A stretch of DNA of 64,000 nucleotides from Chromobacterium haemolyticum DSM 19808 (GCF_000711885.1 NZ_JONK01000001.1:372001-436000), one strand, 5' to 3'; counted from the first letter of the stretch, positions 23,854 to 33,885 are shown. The notes: a model not told the origin generated them from the sequence alone. Program-made: numbers and translations.

Positions 23854-24623
23854 CCGGCCAGCGCGTCCAGCGACTCCGGCAAGACCTGGCCTCCGTCAAC
23901 GATCAGGGTCTGGCCGGTGATGAATCCCGCCTCCTTGCTGGCGAAGAACAGCGCGGCGTTGGCGATGTCGTCGACGCTGCCCAGCCGCCGCAGCGGCACC
24001 GCCGCGGCCATTTTGTCCAGGTAGTCCTCGCCCAGCTCGCGCAAACCTTCGGTCAGCACATTGCCCGGCAGCACCGCGTTGATGGTGATGTCGTCACGCG
24101 CCAGCTCCAGCGCCGCGCTGCGCATGAAGCCCAGTTGCGCCGCCTTGCTGGCGCCGTAATGGCTCCAGCCGGCGTAGCCGGTGACCGGGCCGGTGATGGA
24201 GGAGGTCAGGATGACGCGGCCGTATTCAGCTTGACGCAGATAGGGCAGCGCCGCCTGCACGCAGAGGAAGTTGCCGCGCACATTGGTGTGTTGCACCTGG
24301 TCCCACTCCTGCGCGCTCATGCTCTCCAGCGGCGCGGAGGGGAATACGCCCGCATTGCAGCACAGCACGTCCAAGCCGTTTTGCGTCGCGGTGTCCGCCA
24401 TCAGGCGGGCGGCATCCTCGGGGCGGCCCACGTCGGCGATATGGCCGGACGCGTTCAGGCCTTCGGCGCGCAGGAGGGCCAGCGCGGCGTCCAGCTTGTC
24501 CCGGCTGCGGCCGCTGATAGCCACGCGCGCGCCGGCGCGGGCGAAAGCCCAGGCCAGGCCCAGGCCGATGCCGGCGGTGCCGCCGGTGATGAGTACGCTT
24601 TTATCCTTAAGCGGGGTCAACAA
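23850..24623 (-). CDS. Short-chain dehydrogenase/reductase (FabG-like)
   Basis: 257 aa from a TTG start at 24623, set by AAGGAGA a normal distance upstream; no ATG is better placed. NAD(P) motif TGGTAGIGLGLA (residues 14-25), NAG at CCNAGVF, catalytic Ser in LTSSITG, and YGASK with Tyr and Lys of the active site. The C-terminus ends FITGQTLIVDGGQ. It oxidises or reduces a hydroxy/keto substrate in the cytoplasm. It is convergent with the HDO operon, with stops overlapping by three bases at CTAG. It is divergent from nothing else, so membership in that pathway is uncertain. Confidence 0.88.
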   Translation of the reverse strand: MLTPLKDKSVLITGGTAGIGLGLAWAFARAGARVAISGRSRDKLDAALALLRAEGLNASGHIADVGRPEDAARLMADTATQNGLDVLCCNAGVFPSAPLESMSAQEWDQVQHTNVRGNFLCVQAALPYLRQAEYGRVILTSSITGPVTGYAGWSHYGASKAAQLGFMRSAALELARDDITINAVLPGNVLTEGLRELGEDYLDKMAAAVPLRRLGSVDDIANAALFFASKEAGFITGQTLIVDGGQVLPESLDALAG

Positions 24624-24668
24624 GGGTAGGTCTCCTTGAACGAGTGAGAAGAGAGGCGATGGCGTTTG

Positions 24669-24814
24669 TTAGAACCTGTTTTCAATCTGCTGCGCGTCGG
24701 CGATACGGTGTTGAAACCCGCTTCGAAATGCGGATGTACCACTTGTACATTCCACTTTCTCAGCCGTTTTCGCCTTGTCTCGCCCTTGCTCGCGAGGCTT
24801 TGAACAGGCTCTTA
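24669..24814 (+). repeat. Dispersed TIR repeat, copy D
   Basis: Full copy, left end TTAGAACCTGTTTTCAATC and right end GCTTTGAACAGGCTCTTA. The last three bases TTA are the complement of the TAA stop of the LysR gene on the minus strand. Confidence 0.9.
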
Positions 24815-25711
24815 GCGCAGTTCGGGGTGGCCGCGCAGCCGCTCCGCCATCAAGTCGATGAAGGTCCGGGTTTTGGCCGAGGCCAGTCTGCCTTCTTGAT
24901 GCAGGATGTGGATGGGCTGGCTGGCGTCGTCGTACTCGGCCAGCACCTGTTGCAATTGGCCGGCGGCCAATAGCGGCGCCACTTGGTAAGACAGCAGGCG
25001 GGTAAGGCCCAGGCCCGCCACCGCGGCGGCGATGGCCGCCTCGTTGTTGCTGACGGTGAGCCTGGGCTTGAGACGCACGCTCAGAGGTTTGCCGCCGTCG
25101 CTGAAACGCCATTCGTGGCTGGAGCCCACGCCGCGAGAGGCGATCAGCGAGTGCCGCTGCAAGTCCGCCGGCGAGCGCGGCGCGCCGCGTTCAGCGAGAT
25201 AGGCCGGCGCCGCGCAGACCACCCGCCGCACTTGGCCTACGCGCAGAGCGTTCAGGTTGGAGTCCGGCAAATCGCCGATGCGGACGGCCACGTCCACGCC
25301 TTCTTCCAGAAGGTTGACTACGCGGTCCAGCAGCAAGGCGTCCACCGTCACCTCGGGATGGCGCAGCAGGTAGTCATTGATCCCAGGCATCACGTAGCGC
25401 AGGCCGAACAGCGCCGGCGCGGTGATGGTCAGCAAGCCGCGCGGCGGCGCGTTGCCGCCGGAGGCCGCTTCGTCGGCCTCGTCCGCCGCGGCGATCACAC
25501 GGCGAGCGTCTTCCAGATAGCGCTGGCCGGCCTCGGTAACGCGCACATGCCGCGTGCTGCGGTTGAGCAGGCGGGCTTGCAGCCGCGCCTCCAACGCCGC
25601 CACCGCGCGCGTAGCCGCCGGCGGCGACATGCCCAGTTTACGCGCCGCGCCGGCGAAGCTTTCCGCTTCCGCCACCGCGATGAATACAGTCATCAAATGC
25701 AATCGATCCAT
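24812..25711 (-). CDS. LysR-family transcriptional regulator
   Basis: 299 aa. N-terminal helix-turn-helix at about 17-60 (SFAGAARKLGMSPPAATRAV, ALEARLQARLLNRSTR) and a C-terminal effector domain (LLTITAPALFGLRYVMPGIN). It is of the AaeR/DmlR-like group that regulates adjacent oxidoreductases. It lies directly upstream of the SDR gene on the same strand with repeat copy D between, so co-regulation with the SDR is possible. The stop codon is the repeat's outer TAA. Confidence 0.9.
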   Translation of the reverse strand: MDRLHLMTVFIAVAEAESFAGAARKLGMSPPAATRAVAALEARLQARLLNRSTRHVRVTEAGQRYLEDARRVIAAADEADEAASGGNAPPRGLLTITAPALFGLRYVMPGINDYLLRHPEVTVDALLLDRVVNLLEEGVDVAVRIGDLPDSNLNALRVGQVRRVVCAAPAYLAERGAPRSPADLQRHSLIASRGVGSSHEWRFSDGGKPLSVRLKPRLTVSNNEAAIAAAVAGLGLTRLLSYQVAPLLAAGQLQQVLAEYDDASQPIHILHQEGRLASAKTRTFIDLMAERLRGHPELR

Positions 25712-26169
25712 ATTTTTTGCCGTGATTGTTGCAACGGACGAAACAGCGCATTCTGGCTTCGGGGCCGGGCGGCGGCAAGTGGCCGTTGGGACGGCGCGGG
25801 CGGCCCCAACGCGCGCGTACCTTATAGGGCTGGGCGAAGGAGAGCGGCCGAATTATCTATTTTGTTTGATGTGAACAAAAAGAAAGATTGCTTTTTCAAT
25901 GCTTTGCCCTTGCTCTTTAAGTATTGTCGTGAACATTAGAAAATTTGCATGTTCGATGCAAACAGTGTTATAACTTATTAGGTTTTTCATCAGGCGCACA
26001 CCGCGCCACTCAAAATCGACGGTTTCGCGCCGTCGAGCCTCGCGTTTAAACGCACCTCATGTCCGGCCCGCGCCGGATGTCTATTTACTGGCAGCTCTCT
26101 AGTTGTCGCGATCATTACAGCGGATCGCCGTGGCCTTGCCGGCCATTGCTTTCGCCAAGGAGGACGCAG
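25712..26169. promoter_or_regulatory. A+T-rich divergent promoter region
   Basis: About 460 bp without a gene. The segment 25840-25985 is A+T-rich (TGTGAACAAAAAGAAAGATTGC, in parts, and TTATAACTTATTAGG). A stem CGACGGTTTCGCGCCGTCG lies at about 26018-26036. It probably holds promoters for the osmoprotectant operon and the LysR gene. I could not fix a promoter. Confidence 0.35.
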
Positions 26170-26886
26170 ATGCACAAAAGAGCGTTTAGCAAGCGCAGCA
26201 TGATCGGGCTGATCCTGGTCGCCGTAGCGGCGGCGGGATTGATTTACGGTGTAAGCCCAGCCGTATGGACCGAGTACCGGGAAGATCTGATCTACCTGGG
26301 CCGGCAACATCTTTATCTGGTGGGCGTCTCCATGGCGCTGGCCCTGGCCGTGGGCTTGCCCAGCGGCGTGTTGCTCAGCCGCCAGCGGCTGCGGGGCAGC
26401 GCCGAGCACTGGATGCAGATTTTCAATATCGGCAACACGTTGCCGCCCATGGCGGTGTTGGCGCTGGCGATGGCCCTAATCGGCATCGGCGACGCGCCGG
26501 CCATCGTGGCGCTGTTCCTGGCGTCGTTGCTGCCCATTGTGCGCAACACCTACGCCGGCCTGGCCGGCCTGCAGCCGGCGCTGCTGGAAGCCGCCGACGC
26601 GCTGGGCATGACCCCGCGTCAACGGTTGTGGCGGGTGGAACTGCCCAACGCCTTGCCGGTGATACTGACCGGCGTGCGGGTGGCGCTGGCCTTGAACGTC
26701 GGCACCGCGCCGCTGGCCTTCCTGATTGGCGCCAGCAGCTACGGCGAGCTGATCTTCCCCGGCATCTATCTGAACAACCATACCGCGCTGCTGCTGGGCG
26801 CCGGCGGCACCGCGCTGATCGCGCTGACGCTGGACATGACGCTGGCCGGTCTGGGCCGTCTGGCCGCCGCCCGCGGCCTGGCCTGA
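26170..26886 (+). CDS. Osmoprotectant ABC transporter permease 1 (OpuCB/YehW-Y type)
   Basis: 238 aa with the site AAGGAGGACGCAG. About six membrane helices; the permease core is [20 protein letters not shown] and the EAA loop is [22 protein letters not shown]. First gene of a four-gene operon (permease, binding protein, permease, ATPase) matching OpuC and YehZYXW importers for glycine betaine, choline or related osmolytes. The stop is 53 bp before the binding protein. Confidence 0.88.
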   Translation: MHKRAFSKRSMIGLILVAVAAAGLIYGVSPAVWTEYREDLIYLGRQHLYLVGVSMALALAVGLPSGVLLSRQRLRGSAEHWMQIFNIGNTLPPMAVLALAMALIGIGDAPAIVALFLASLLPIVRNTYAGLAGLQPALLEAADALGMTPRQRLWRVELPNALPVILTGVRVALALNVGTAPLAFLIGASSYGELIFPGIYLNNHTALLLGAGGTALIALTLDMTLAGLGRLAAARGLA

Positions 26887-26939
26887 TTCGAATACCCCCC
26901 TGTCGCCCGTTCCGGCGGGCGCTCGCACGGAGGACATCT

Positions 26940-27860
26940 ATGACACAAGCACTTTTCTTCTCGCCCTGGCGCAAGCTGGCGCGCCGCGCGCTGACGCTGG
27001 CGGCCTTGCTGAGCGCCGCGCCGGCCTTTGCCGCCGGCCTAGTGTTGGGCAGCAAGAACTTCACCGAACAGCACCTGCTGTCCGATATCACCACGCAGTA
27101 TCTGGGCAGCAAGGGTTACCAGGTCACGCAAAAGGCGGACCTGGCGACGGTGATCCTGCGCAACGCGCTGGAGAACCGCCAACTGGATCTGGTGTGGGAC
27201 TACACCGGCACCGGCCTGATCATTCATCACGGCATCCAGAAGAAAATGAGCAACGAGGAGGCTTACGCCACGGTCAAGAAGCTGGACGAGCCCCTGGGGT
27301 TGATCTGGCTGAACCCGGCTCCGCTCAACAACACTTACGCGCTGGCGATGAAACGCGAGCGCGCCGAGGCCGAGGGCGTGCGCACGCTGTCCGATCTGGC
27401 ACGGCGGGTCAATGAAAACAACGGCGGCTCCAAGCGCTGGCAGTTGGGTTTCGACATGGAGTTCGCCGGACGTCCTGACGGCCTCAAGCCGATGCAGCAG
27501 CTCTACGGCATGGAGTTGAGCCGTCCGCAAATCCGCCAGATGGATCCGGGCCTGGTGTACAACGCCATCCGCGACGGCTTCGTCGACGCCGGCCTGGTCT
27601 ACACCACCGACGGCCGCGTAAAGGGCTTTGATCTGGTGGTGCTGCAGGACGACATGGGTTATTTCCCGGCCTACGCCGCCACGCCGGTGGTGCGCCGCGA
27701 CACGCTGGAGCGCAATCCCGGCCTCGCCGACGAACTGAACAAGCTGGCGGCGTTGCTGGACAACGACACCATGTCCGAGCTCAACGCCAAGGTGGACATC
27801 GAACACCGTCCGGTGAAGGAAGTCGCCAGCGAGTTCCTGCGCCAGCGCGGCCTGATCTGA
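26940..27860 (+). CDS. Osmoprotectant substrate-binding protein (OpuCC/OsmF type)
   Basis: 306 aa from the ATG at 26940 (GGAGGAC site). Signal peptide about 1-31 ([12 protein letters not shown]). Mature start [17 protein letters not shown] is the hallmark of the QAT/OpuC binding proteins. Other blocks: [16 protein letters not shown] and [19 protein letters not shown]. It binds a quaternary ammonium compound in the periplasm and delivers it to the flanking permeases. Expression is likely to respond to osmolarity, but no such site is visible. Confidence 0.9.
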   Translation: MTQALFFSPWRKLARRALTLAALLSAAPAFAAGLVLGSKNFTEQHLLSDITTQYLGSKGYQVTQKADLATVILRNALENRQLDLVWDYTGTGLIIHHGIQKKMSNEEAYATVKKLDEPLGLIWLNPAPLNNTYALAMKRERAEAEGVRTLSDLARRVNENNGGSKRWQLGFDMEFAGRPDGLKPMQQLYGMELSRPQIRQMDPGLVYNAIRDGFVDAGLVYTTDGRVKGFDLVVLQDDMGYFPAYAATPVVRRDTLERNPGLADELNKLAALLDNDTMSELNAKVDIEHRPVKEVASEFLRQRGLI

Positions 27861-27870
27861 AGGAGGCCGC

Positions 27871-28530
27871 ATGGAAACCCTATTGCAAACCTGCCAGTTC
27901 ATCTGGCAAAACCTGCCGCAAATCGCGATTTTGGCCGAGCAGCACCTGAGACTGGTGGGCATCGCCGTTGGGCTGGCGGTGCTGCTGGGCGTGCCTTTGG
28001 GCGTGCTGATCGTGCGCTTCCAGGCGCTGGCCGGTCTGGTGCTGGGCCTGGCCACCGTGGTGCTGACCATTCCGGCCATCGCCTTGTTCGGCTTGATGGT
28101 GCCGCTGTTTTCCATGATCGGGCAGGGCATCGGCGCGGTGCCGGCCATCACCGCCGCCTTCCTGTATTCCCTGTTGCCCATCGTGCGCAACACCCATACC
28201 GCGCTGACGCATCTTGAACCCGGCGTGCGCGAGGCCGGCCGCGGCCTGGGGCTGACCTTCTGGCAGCGCTTGCGCTGGGTGGAACTGCCGCTGGCCACGC
28301 CGCTGATCTTTGCCGGCATCCGCACCGCGGTGGTGCTGAACATCGGCGTGATGGCGATAGCCGCCATCGTCGGCGCCGGCGGCTTGGGCACTCTGATATT
28401 GCACGGCATCAGCCAGAGCGACATTCGCAAGCTGATTGCCGGCGCGGTGGCGGTGAGCGTGCTCGCCGTCGCGATGGATTGGTTGTTGCTGCGCGCTCAG
28501 CGCGCGCTGACCCCGAAAGGAATTCGTTGA
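27871..28530 (+). CDS. Osmoprotectant ABC transporter permease 2 (OpuCD type)
   Basis: 219 aa, AAGGAGG site, 10 bp after the binding-protein gene. Six membrane helices are expected. EAA loop GVREAGRGLGLTFWQRLRWVEL; C-terminal block GVMAIAAIVGAGGLGTLILH is typical of BPD_transp_1 osmoprotectant permeases. Its TGA overlaps the ATG of the ATPase gene (TGATG), so translation is coupled. Confidence 0.9.
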   Translation: METLLQTCQFIWQNLPQIAILAEQHLRLVGIAVGLAVLLGVPLGVLIVRFQALAGLVLGLATVVLTIPAIALFGLMVPLFSMIGQGIGAVPAITAAFLYSLLPIVRNTHTALTHLEPGVREAGRGLGLTFWQRLRWVELPLATPLIFAGIRTAVVLNIGVMAIAAIVGAGGLGTLILHGISQSDIRKLIAGAVAVSVLAVAMDWLLLRAQRALTPKGIR

Positions 28531-29678
28531 TGATTGAACTGCAAAACCTCTGCAAGCAATTTACCCAGAAAAACGGCCAGGTCTTCCAGGCGGTGGACAA
28601 TGTCAATCTGCATGTGCCGGAAGGCGAGATCTGCGTGTTGTTGGGCCCGTCCGGCTGCGGCAAGACCACCACGATGAAAATGATCAACCGCTTGATCGAA
28701 CCCACGTCCGGCAAGGTCTTGATCAACGGCGAGGACACCGCCGGCATCGACAGCGTGACGCTGCGCCGCCAGATCGGCTACGTGATCCAGCAAATCGGCC
28801 TGTTCCCCAATATGACCATTGAGGACAACATCACCGTGGTGCCGCGGATGCTGGGCTGGGACAAGAAGCGCTGCCGCGAGCGCGCGCGCGAACTGATGAG
28901 TATGGTGGCCCTGGATCCCAACCGCTTCCTGCAGCGTTATCCGCGCGAGATGTCCGGCGGCCAGCAACAGCGCATCGGCGTGATCCGCGCGCTGGCGGCC
29001 GACGCGCCGGTCTTGCTGATGGACGAACCCTTTGGCGCGGTGGACCCGATCAACCGTGAGCAGATCCAGAACGAGTTCCTGCAAATGCAGCGGCAGTTGG
29101 GCAAGACCGTGATGCTGGTCAGCCACGATATCGACGAAGCGATCAAGCTGGGAGACCGCATCGCGGTGTTCCGTCAGGGCCGCATGGTGCAGTGCGCCGG
29201 CTCCGACGAGATTCTGGCGCGTCCCGCGGACGATTTCGTCGCCAGCTTCGTTGGCCAGGACCGCACGCTCAAGCGCCTGCTGCTGGTGCAGGCCGGCGAA
29301 GTGGCCGATCAGCAGGAAACGCTGACCGCGCGTCTGGATACGCCGCTGGCGGCCGCTTACGCCCTGATGGACGACAATGACCTGTTGCATTTGACCGTGG
29401 TGGACGAAGACGGCCAGCCGCTGGGCTTTGTCCGTCGCCGCGACGCGCGCGGCGCGGACGGCGTGTGCGCGGACAAGATCAAGCCGGTGAGCGTGACCGC
29501 GGCGGCGGGTGAGAACCTGCGCGTGGTGCTGTCCCGCTTGTACGAGCACAACCTGACCTGGATGCCGGTGCTGGACGGGGACGGCCGCTATAACGGCGAA
29601 GTGTCGCAAGACTACATTGCCGGCTATTTGAATTCGGGCCGCACCTCGGCGCGCGGCGCGCGTCAGACAGCCCGCTGA
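28530..29678 (+). CDS. Osmoprotectant ABC transporter ATPase with CBS pair (OpuCA type)
   Basis: 382 aa from the ATG at 28530. Walker A GPSGCGKTTT (about residues 36-45), Q-loop near YVIQQIGLF, signature MSGGQQQRIG, Walker B VLLMDEPFGAVD and switch His in SHDIDEA. Residues 260-375 form two CBS modules, the usual osmo-sensing regulatory part of OpuCA/OpuAA. Couples ATP hydrolysis to uptake by the two permeases. It closes the operon; a GC-rich inverted repeat CCCGCTGACGCGGG overlaps its stop region. Confidence 0.92.
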   Translation: MIELQNLCKQFTQKNGQVFQAVDNVNLHVPEGEICVLLGPSGCGKTTTMKMINRLIEPTSGKVLINGEDTAGIDSVTLRRQIGYVIQQIGLFPNMTIEDNITVVPRMLGWDKKRCRERARELMSMVALDPNRFLQRYPREMSGGQQQRIGVIRALAADAPVLLMDEPFGAVDPINREQIQNEFLQMQRQLGKTVMLVSHDIDEAIKLGDRIAVFRQGRMVQCAGSDEILARPADDFVASFVGQDRTLKRLLLVQAGEVADQQETLTARLDTPLAAAYALMDDNDLLHLTVVDEDGQPLGFVRRRDARGADGVCADKIKPVSVTAAAGENLRVVLSRLYEHNLTWMPVLDGDGRYNGEVSQDYIAGYLNSGRTSARGARQTAR

Positions 29679-29695
29679 CGCGGGCGGGCGGAGAG

Positions 29696-29932
29696 TCAGA
29701 CCGACGGCTCTCCGTCCGTCGGGTCCGCTTCCCGCACGTGGGTCAGTAAATCGCCTGGCTGGCAGCCCAACTGCCGGCACAGCGCGTCCAGCGTATCCAG
29801 GCGCAGGCTTTTGACTTTGCCCAGTTTCAGTAGCGACAGATTATGCGGCGTGATGTCGATGGCCCGCGCCAGATCCTTGGATTTGATCTTGCGTTGCGCC
29901 AGCATGATGTCCAGCGTGATCACAATAGCCAT
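29696..29932 (-). CDS. Small Cro/CI-type (XRE) transcriptional regulator
   Basis: 78 aa, GGGGAGA ribosome site. A single helix-turn-helix covers nearly the whole protein (QRKIKSKDLARAIDITPHNL, LLKLGKVKSLRLDTLDALCR, QLGCQPGDLL). It resembles the YozG-type regulators often paired with a small membrane protein, but no such partner is seen next to it. It is convergent with the osmoprotectant operon. Confidence 0.85.
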   Translation of the reverse strand: MAIVITLDIMLAQRKIKSKDLARAIDITPHNLSLLKLGKVKSLRLDTLDALCRQLGCQPGDLLTHVREADPTDGEPSV

Positions 29933-30231
29933 GCCGGTCTCCCCAGGGCTTGTAATGTCTTTTCCAACAGCGGCTTATCAGGCTTATGGGGGAAAACATA
30001 CTCCGCTACGCCGCTTCATGGCAATGCGGACGGTTGCGCTTGCGCTGAGTAGTTTTACCCATGGGCAAGCGGGGTGGCCGGTCCTATGTTGGTAAGGCGG
30101 TGTTGCATATCCACTGCGCCCGGAATATGGGCGGATGCGGCCAAATCATCGTCATGCGGTAATTAATCATTGTTTTTGTCTGTTTGCGTGAAAACCGGTG
30201 GATTCACGCGCGGGCCGGCTGCTCGCCGCGC

Positions 30232-30261
30232 TTGTCTAACCCGATTCCGGCTCCTTATAGT
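30232..30261 (+). promoter_or_regulatory. Sigma70-like promoter for the NADAR gene
   Basis: TTGTCT, an 18-base spacer and TATAGT, about 100 bp before the NADAR start. The remaining part of the 430-bp interval 29933-30364 has no credible gene. Confidence 0.5.
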
Positions 30262-30364
30262 GATGGCCATGCAGATGTTCAGCGCCGCGGCGACAGCGGA
30301 CAAAGAGGGGGCTCTTGGCATTTTTTGCGGCATATGGCCGCGCAGGAAGTGGAGGACGCGGACC

Positions 30365-30913
30365 ATGGCGATCCGGACAGTAAGTGAGTTGCGCAAGCGG
30401 GCTGCGGCCGGCGAAACCCTGGATTTTCTGTTTTTCTGGGGGCATAGACCTAAACATGAACACAGTGTTTGCAAGAGCTGTTTGAGTCAGTGGTTCCCCG
30501 CTGGTTTTGAACTTGACGGAGTGGGGTATGCCAGCGCCGAGCATTACATGATGGCGGAAAAAGCGCGTTTGTTCGAAGACGGGGAGATTCGGAGCAGGAT
30601 ACTGGCCGCGGCCACGCCGGCCGAGGCCAAGGCCTTGGGACGCCAAGTGCGGGGCTTCGACAGCGCCTTGTGGCGGCAGTGCAGCTGCGAGGTGGTGATG
30701 CGGGGCAATCTGGCCAAGTTCGTGCAAAACCCGGCGCTGGGGGACTTTCTGCGCGGCACCGGCGACGCCATTCTGGTAGAGGCCAGCCCGGTGGACTGCG
30801 TCTGGGGCATAGGCTGGGCCGAGGACGACCCGCAGGCCAGTCTGCCGGACATGTGGGACGGCAGCAATCTGTTGGGCTTTGTGCTGATGGAAGTGCGCGA
30901 GCGCTTGCGCTAG
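30365..30913 (+). CDS. NADAR-family protein (YbiA-like)
   Basis: 182 aa from the ATG at 30365 (GGAGG upstream); the frame is open to 30170 but the extra part precedes the likely promoter. Motifs: FLFFWGHRP near residue 24, GYASAEHYMMAEKARLFED, ALWRQCSCEVVMRGNLAKF and DCVWGIGW. NADAR proteins hydrolyse or bind N-glycosidic ribose derivatives (riboflavin-pathway intermediates in YbiA/RibX, ADP-ribosylated guanine in defence-linked members). Here it stands alone with no toxin partner. The Cys pair in HSVCKSCLSQW is unusual but may be incidental. Confidence 0.88.
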   Translation: MAIRTVSELRKRAAAGETLDFLFFWGHRPKHEHSVCKSCLSQWFPAGFELDGVGYASAEHYMMAEKARLFEDGEIRSRILAAATPAEAKALGRQVRGFDSALWRQCSCEVVMRGNLAKFVQNPALGDFLRGTGDAILVEASPVDCVWGIGWAEDDPQASLPDMWDGSNLLGFVLMEVRERLR

Positions 30914-30930
30914 CGCCGGCGGCTAACAAG

Positions 30931-30964
30931 AAAAACCCCCTGTCGGTTTCGACAGGGGGTTTTT
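30931..30964. terminator. Bidirectional rho-independent terminator
   Basis: AAAAACCCCCTGTCG pairs with CGACAGGGGGTTTTT around GTTT. It serves both the NADAR gene and the convergent fbp. Confidence 0.93.
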
Positions 30965-30977
30965 GTTTGGCGCGCGC

Positions 30978-31985
30978 TTACCGCTGTTCGGCGTGGTAGG
31001 CGGTGACGCGTTCCACTTCTTCCTTGGAGCCCAGGAACACCGCCACCCGCTCGTGCAGCTTCTGAGGCTGGATGTCCATGATGCGCTGATGGCCGTTGGT
31101 GGCCGCGCCGCCGGCCTGTTCCACCACGAAGGCCATCGGGTTGCCTTCGTACATCAGGCGCAGCTTGCCGGCCTGATCCGGGGTGCGCGCGTCGCGCGGG
31201 TACATGAAGATGCCGCCGCGGGTCAGGATGCGATGCACCTCGGCCACCATGGACGCCACCCAGCGCATATTGAAATCGCGGCCGCGCGGTCCGGTGCTGC
31301 CGGCCAGCAGTTCGTCTACATAGCGTTTCACCGGCGCGTCCCAGTGACGCATATTGGACATGTTGATGGCGAATTCGCCGGTGCTTTCCGGCACTTTCAT
31401 GTCCGGGTGAGTCAGCACGAAAGAGCCCTGTTCGCGGTCCAGCGTGAAGCCGTGGACGCCGCTGCCGAAGGTCAGCACCAATAGAGTTTGCGGGCCGTAC
31501 ACGGTGTAGCCGGCGGCCACTTGCTCAGTGCCGGGCTGAAGGAAGGCGCTCTCGGTGGCGTGGTCGATGCCCTGGGGGCAGCGCAGGATGGAGAAGATGG
31601 TGCCCACCGAGATGTTGACGTCGATGTTGGATGAGCCGTCCAGCGGATCGAACATCAACAGGTACTCGCCCTTCGGGTATTCGCCGGGGATGTGGTAAGG
31701 CAGCTCCATTTCCTCGGAGGCCATCGCCGCCAGGCTGCCGCCCCATTCATTGGCGTCCAGCAGGTAGTCGTTGGCGATCACGTCCAGCTTTTTCTGCGCC
31801 TCGCCCTGTATGTTGCCGGTGCCGGCTTCGCCCAGCACGTCGGCCAGCGCGCCCTTGTTTACCGAATAGCTGATGGCCTTGCAGGCGCGGCCAACGGTTT
31901 CGATCAGCAGGCGCAGCTCGGGCGGCAGCGTGCCGGCCTTGCGTTGCTGTTCGATCAAAAAGCGGGAGAGGGTGATGCGGCTCAT
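30978..31985 (-). CDS. fbp: Fructose-1,6-bisphosphatase class I
   Basis: 335 aa from the ATG at 31985; the frame is open 60 codons upstream but the conserved start [14 protein letters not shown] is here. Metal/phosphate motifs: [29 protein letters not shown], and the substrate loop GGIFMYPRD. It dephosphorylates fructose-1,6-bisphosphate in gluconeogenesis in the cytoplasm. A TATAAT hexamer on the minus strand at 32058-32063 may be its -10 element. Monocistronic. Confidence 0.95.
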   Translation of the reverse strand: MSRITLSRFLIEQQRKAGTLPPELRLLIETVGRACKAISYSVNKGALADVLGEAGTGNIQGEAQKKLDVIANDYLLDANEWGGSLAAMASEEMELPYHIPGEYPKGEYLLMFDPLDGSSNIDVNISVGTIFSILRCPQGIDHATESAFLQPGTEQVAAGYTVYGPQTLLVLTFGSGVHGFTLDREQGSFVLTHPDMKVPESTGEFAINMSNMRHWDAPVKRYVDELLAGSTGPRGRDFNMRWVASMVAEVHRILTRGGIFMYPRDARTPDQAGKLRLMYEGNPMAFVVEQAGGAATNGHQRIMDIQPQKLHERVAVFLGSKEEVERVTAYHAEQR

Positions 31986-32183
31986 GGCAATCCTTAGCTT
32001 TGGGTGGGTGCGCGAAACAAATGCTCGATATGCCGGCTGCGCCGGCTTGACCGCCATATTATAACGGATAAGCGTCTTGCGGTCGTCATGCCCCTGGCGG
32101 CGCGGCGGGGGCGGAAATGGCCGGCAGGCGACGCGTGAAACGGCTATGAATAAAATCGGGTTCACGCGGTACGGGGAAAGATC

Positions 32184-32957
32184 ATGGCTAAAGGTTTATT
32201 GGCGCTGCTATTGCTGCTGGCGGCATGGCAGGCGCGGGCGATCACCATTTACACCGAAGACTGGCCTCCCATCACTTTCCAACACAACGGCGTGCCGGAC
32301 GGCATGGCGGTGGAAGTGGTGCGTGAAATCCAGGCGCGGATGCACGACAACAGCGCCATTGACGTGGTGCCCTGGGCGCGCGGCTATAAGGAGTTGCTGA
32401 CTACGCCGGGGGTGATGCTGTTCACCGTGGGGCGCAACGACACACGGGAGAAGCAGATGACGCTGCTGGGGCCCATCGCCATTTCTCAGACCGTGTTGCT
32501 GGCGCGAAAGGGCGAAGCGGCCGGCTTGCTGGCCTTGGGCAACGGCATCTATCACCGGCCGGTGGGCGCTTACCGCGGCAGCATTTTCGCCGACGCGGCG
32601 ATTGCGGCCGGTTTTGTGGAGGTGGACCTGGCGCCTACCCCGCAGATCACCGCGCAGAAGCTGCTGGTGGGCCGCTACGATATGTGGTCGGAAGGCGGGT
32701 TTGTCGTCGCATCGGTACTGAAAGACATCCATCAGCCGCCGGAAGCGGTGGAAGTGGTGCGAGTGCTGGAAACGCTGGAGTTGTATCTGGCGTTTTCCCG
32801 CGGCACATCGGCGGCGGAGGTGAAGCGCTGGCAGACCGCGTTCAGCGCCGTCAAGAAAGACGGGAGCTTTAAACGCATCTACAACAAATGGCTGCCGCGC
32901 GACGTTGCGCCTATGGATGTCAAACTGATTGGCCTGCAGCCTGGTTCCGGGCGTTGA
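32184..32957 (+). CDS. Orphan family 3 periplasmic binding protein
   Basis: 257 aa. Signal peptide about 1-19 ([17 protein letters not shown]). SBP_bac_3-type fold: [40 protein letters not shown] and IYNKWLP near the end. Similar to the solute-binding proteins common in Chromobacterium and Pseudomonas without transporter partners. No permease genes adjoin it. It is followed 34 bp later by a convergent LysR gene. The ligand is unknown. Confidence 0.82.
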   Translation: MAKGLLALLLLLAAWQARAITIYTEDWPPITFQHNGVPDGMAVEVVREIQARMHDNSAIDVVPWARGYKELLTTPGVMLFTVGRNDTREKQMTLLGPIAISQTVLLARKGEAAGLLALGNGIYHRPVGAYRGSIFADAAIAAGFVEVDLAPTPQITAQKLLVGRYDMWSEGGFVVASVLKDIHQPPEAVEVVRVLETLELYLAFSRGTSAAEVKRWQTAFSAVKKDGSFKRIYNKWLPRDVAPMDVKLIGLQPGSGR

Positions 32958-32991
32958 TCTCGTTCATGCTGGCGCGGCTTTGAACATGCGT

Positions 32992-33885
32992 TCAGATCGC
33001 GTCGGGGCGGGTGGCCTCGCTCTCCAGCCAGCGGCAGAACGCGGCAACGGCGGCATCCTCCGCCGCCGCGCGCGGCGCCACCCAGCAGTAATCGCGCACC
33101 GTGGCCACCGGCGCCGGCAACGGCGACAGCAGCACGCCCGCGTCTATCTGCGCCTGTGCCATCGGCATGGGGCCCAGCACTACCCCCAGGCCGTCCATCG
33201 CCGCCTGCAAGGCCAGCGAGAAACTATCGAAGTGCAGGGCGCTGGCCGGTTTCAGCCCCGGCACTCCGGCCAAGGTCAGCCAGCGCGGCCAGGCGGTGGG
33301 GCGGGTGTCGGCGTAGAGCAGGGTGTGGCGCGCCAGATCAGCCGGGCTGGCGATGGGCGCGGCGGTCAGCAGCGCCGGGCTGCACAGCGGCAGCTCCCAT
33401 TCTTTCAGGAAGGGCTTGGCGATATGGCCGGGCCAATCGCCGGGGCCGCGGCGGATGGCGATGTCGAACGGGCTGTCCAGCCGGCTGATGTCGCGGTCCG
33501 ATGTGGCCAGGTGCAATTCCAGTTCCGGAAACTGCTCGCGAAAACGGCTCAGCCGCGGCAGCAGCCAGTACATGGCGAAGGTGGGCGTGGAATTGATGCT
33601 GACCCGACGCCGGCTATCCGCTTGCAGCAGTTGGGAAGTGGCGTTGGCGATCAGGTCCAGGCCGTCTTGCACTTGCACCAGATAGCGCCAGCCGGGGTCG
33701 GTCAGCTTGACCCTGCCGCCGCTGCGCTCGAACAGCGGCACGCCCAGCCAATCCTCCAATTGCTTGATCTGCTTGCTCACAGCCCCATGGGTGACGAAGA
33801 GTTCGCCGGCGGCGGCGGAAAAGCTCTCCAGCCGGGCTGCTGCCTCAAAAATACGCAGAGTGTTGAGAGGGGGGTAAGTGCTCAT
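32992..33885 (-). CDS. LysR-family regulator (GcvA-like)
   Basis: 297 aa. N-terminal helix-turn-helix at about 18-60 (SFSAAAGELFVTHGAVSKQI, KQLEDWLGVPLFERSG), strongly like GcvA/AmpR. Effector domain with SINSTPTFAMYWLLPRLSRF and FDIAIRRGPGDWPG. It is divergent from acnB, 217 bp away, so it might regulate acnB or only itself. No ampC or gcv gene is near. Confidence 0.9.
   Translation of the reverse strand: MSTYPPLNTLRIFEAAARLESFSAAAGELFVTHGAVSKQIKQLEDWLGVPLFERSGGRVKLTDPGWRYLVQVQDGLDLIANATSQLLQADSRRRVSINSTPTFAMYWLLPRLSRFREQFPELELHLATSDRDISRLDSPFDIAIRRGPGDWPGHIAKPFLKEWELPLCSPALLTAAPIASPADLARHTLLYADTRPTAWPRWLTLAGVPGLKPASALHFDSFSLALQAAMDGLGVVLGPMPMAQAQIDAGVLLSPLPAPVATVRDYCWVAPRAAAEDAAVAAFCRWLESEATRPDAI

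Noticed and set aside
30170-30364. Longer NADAR protein
   Set aside because: The added region precedes or overlaps the likely promoter and has no homology pattern.
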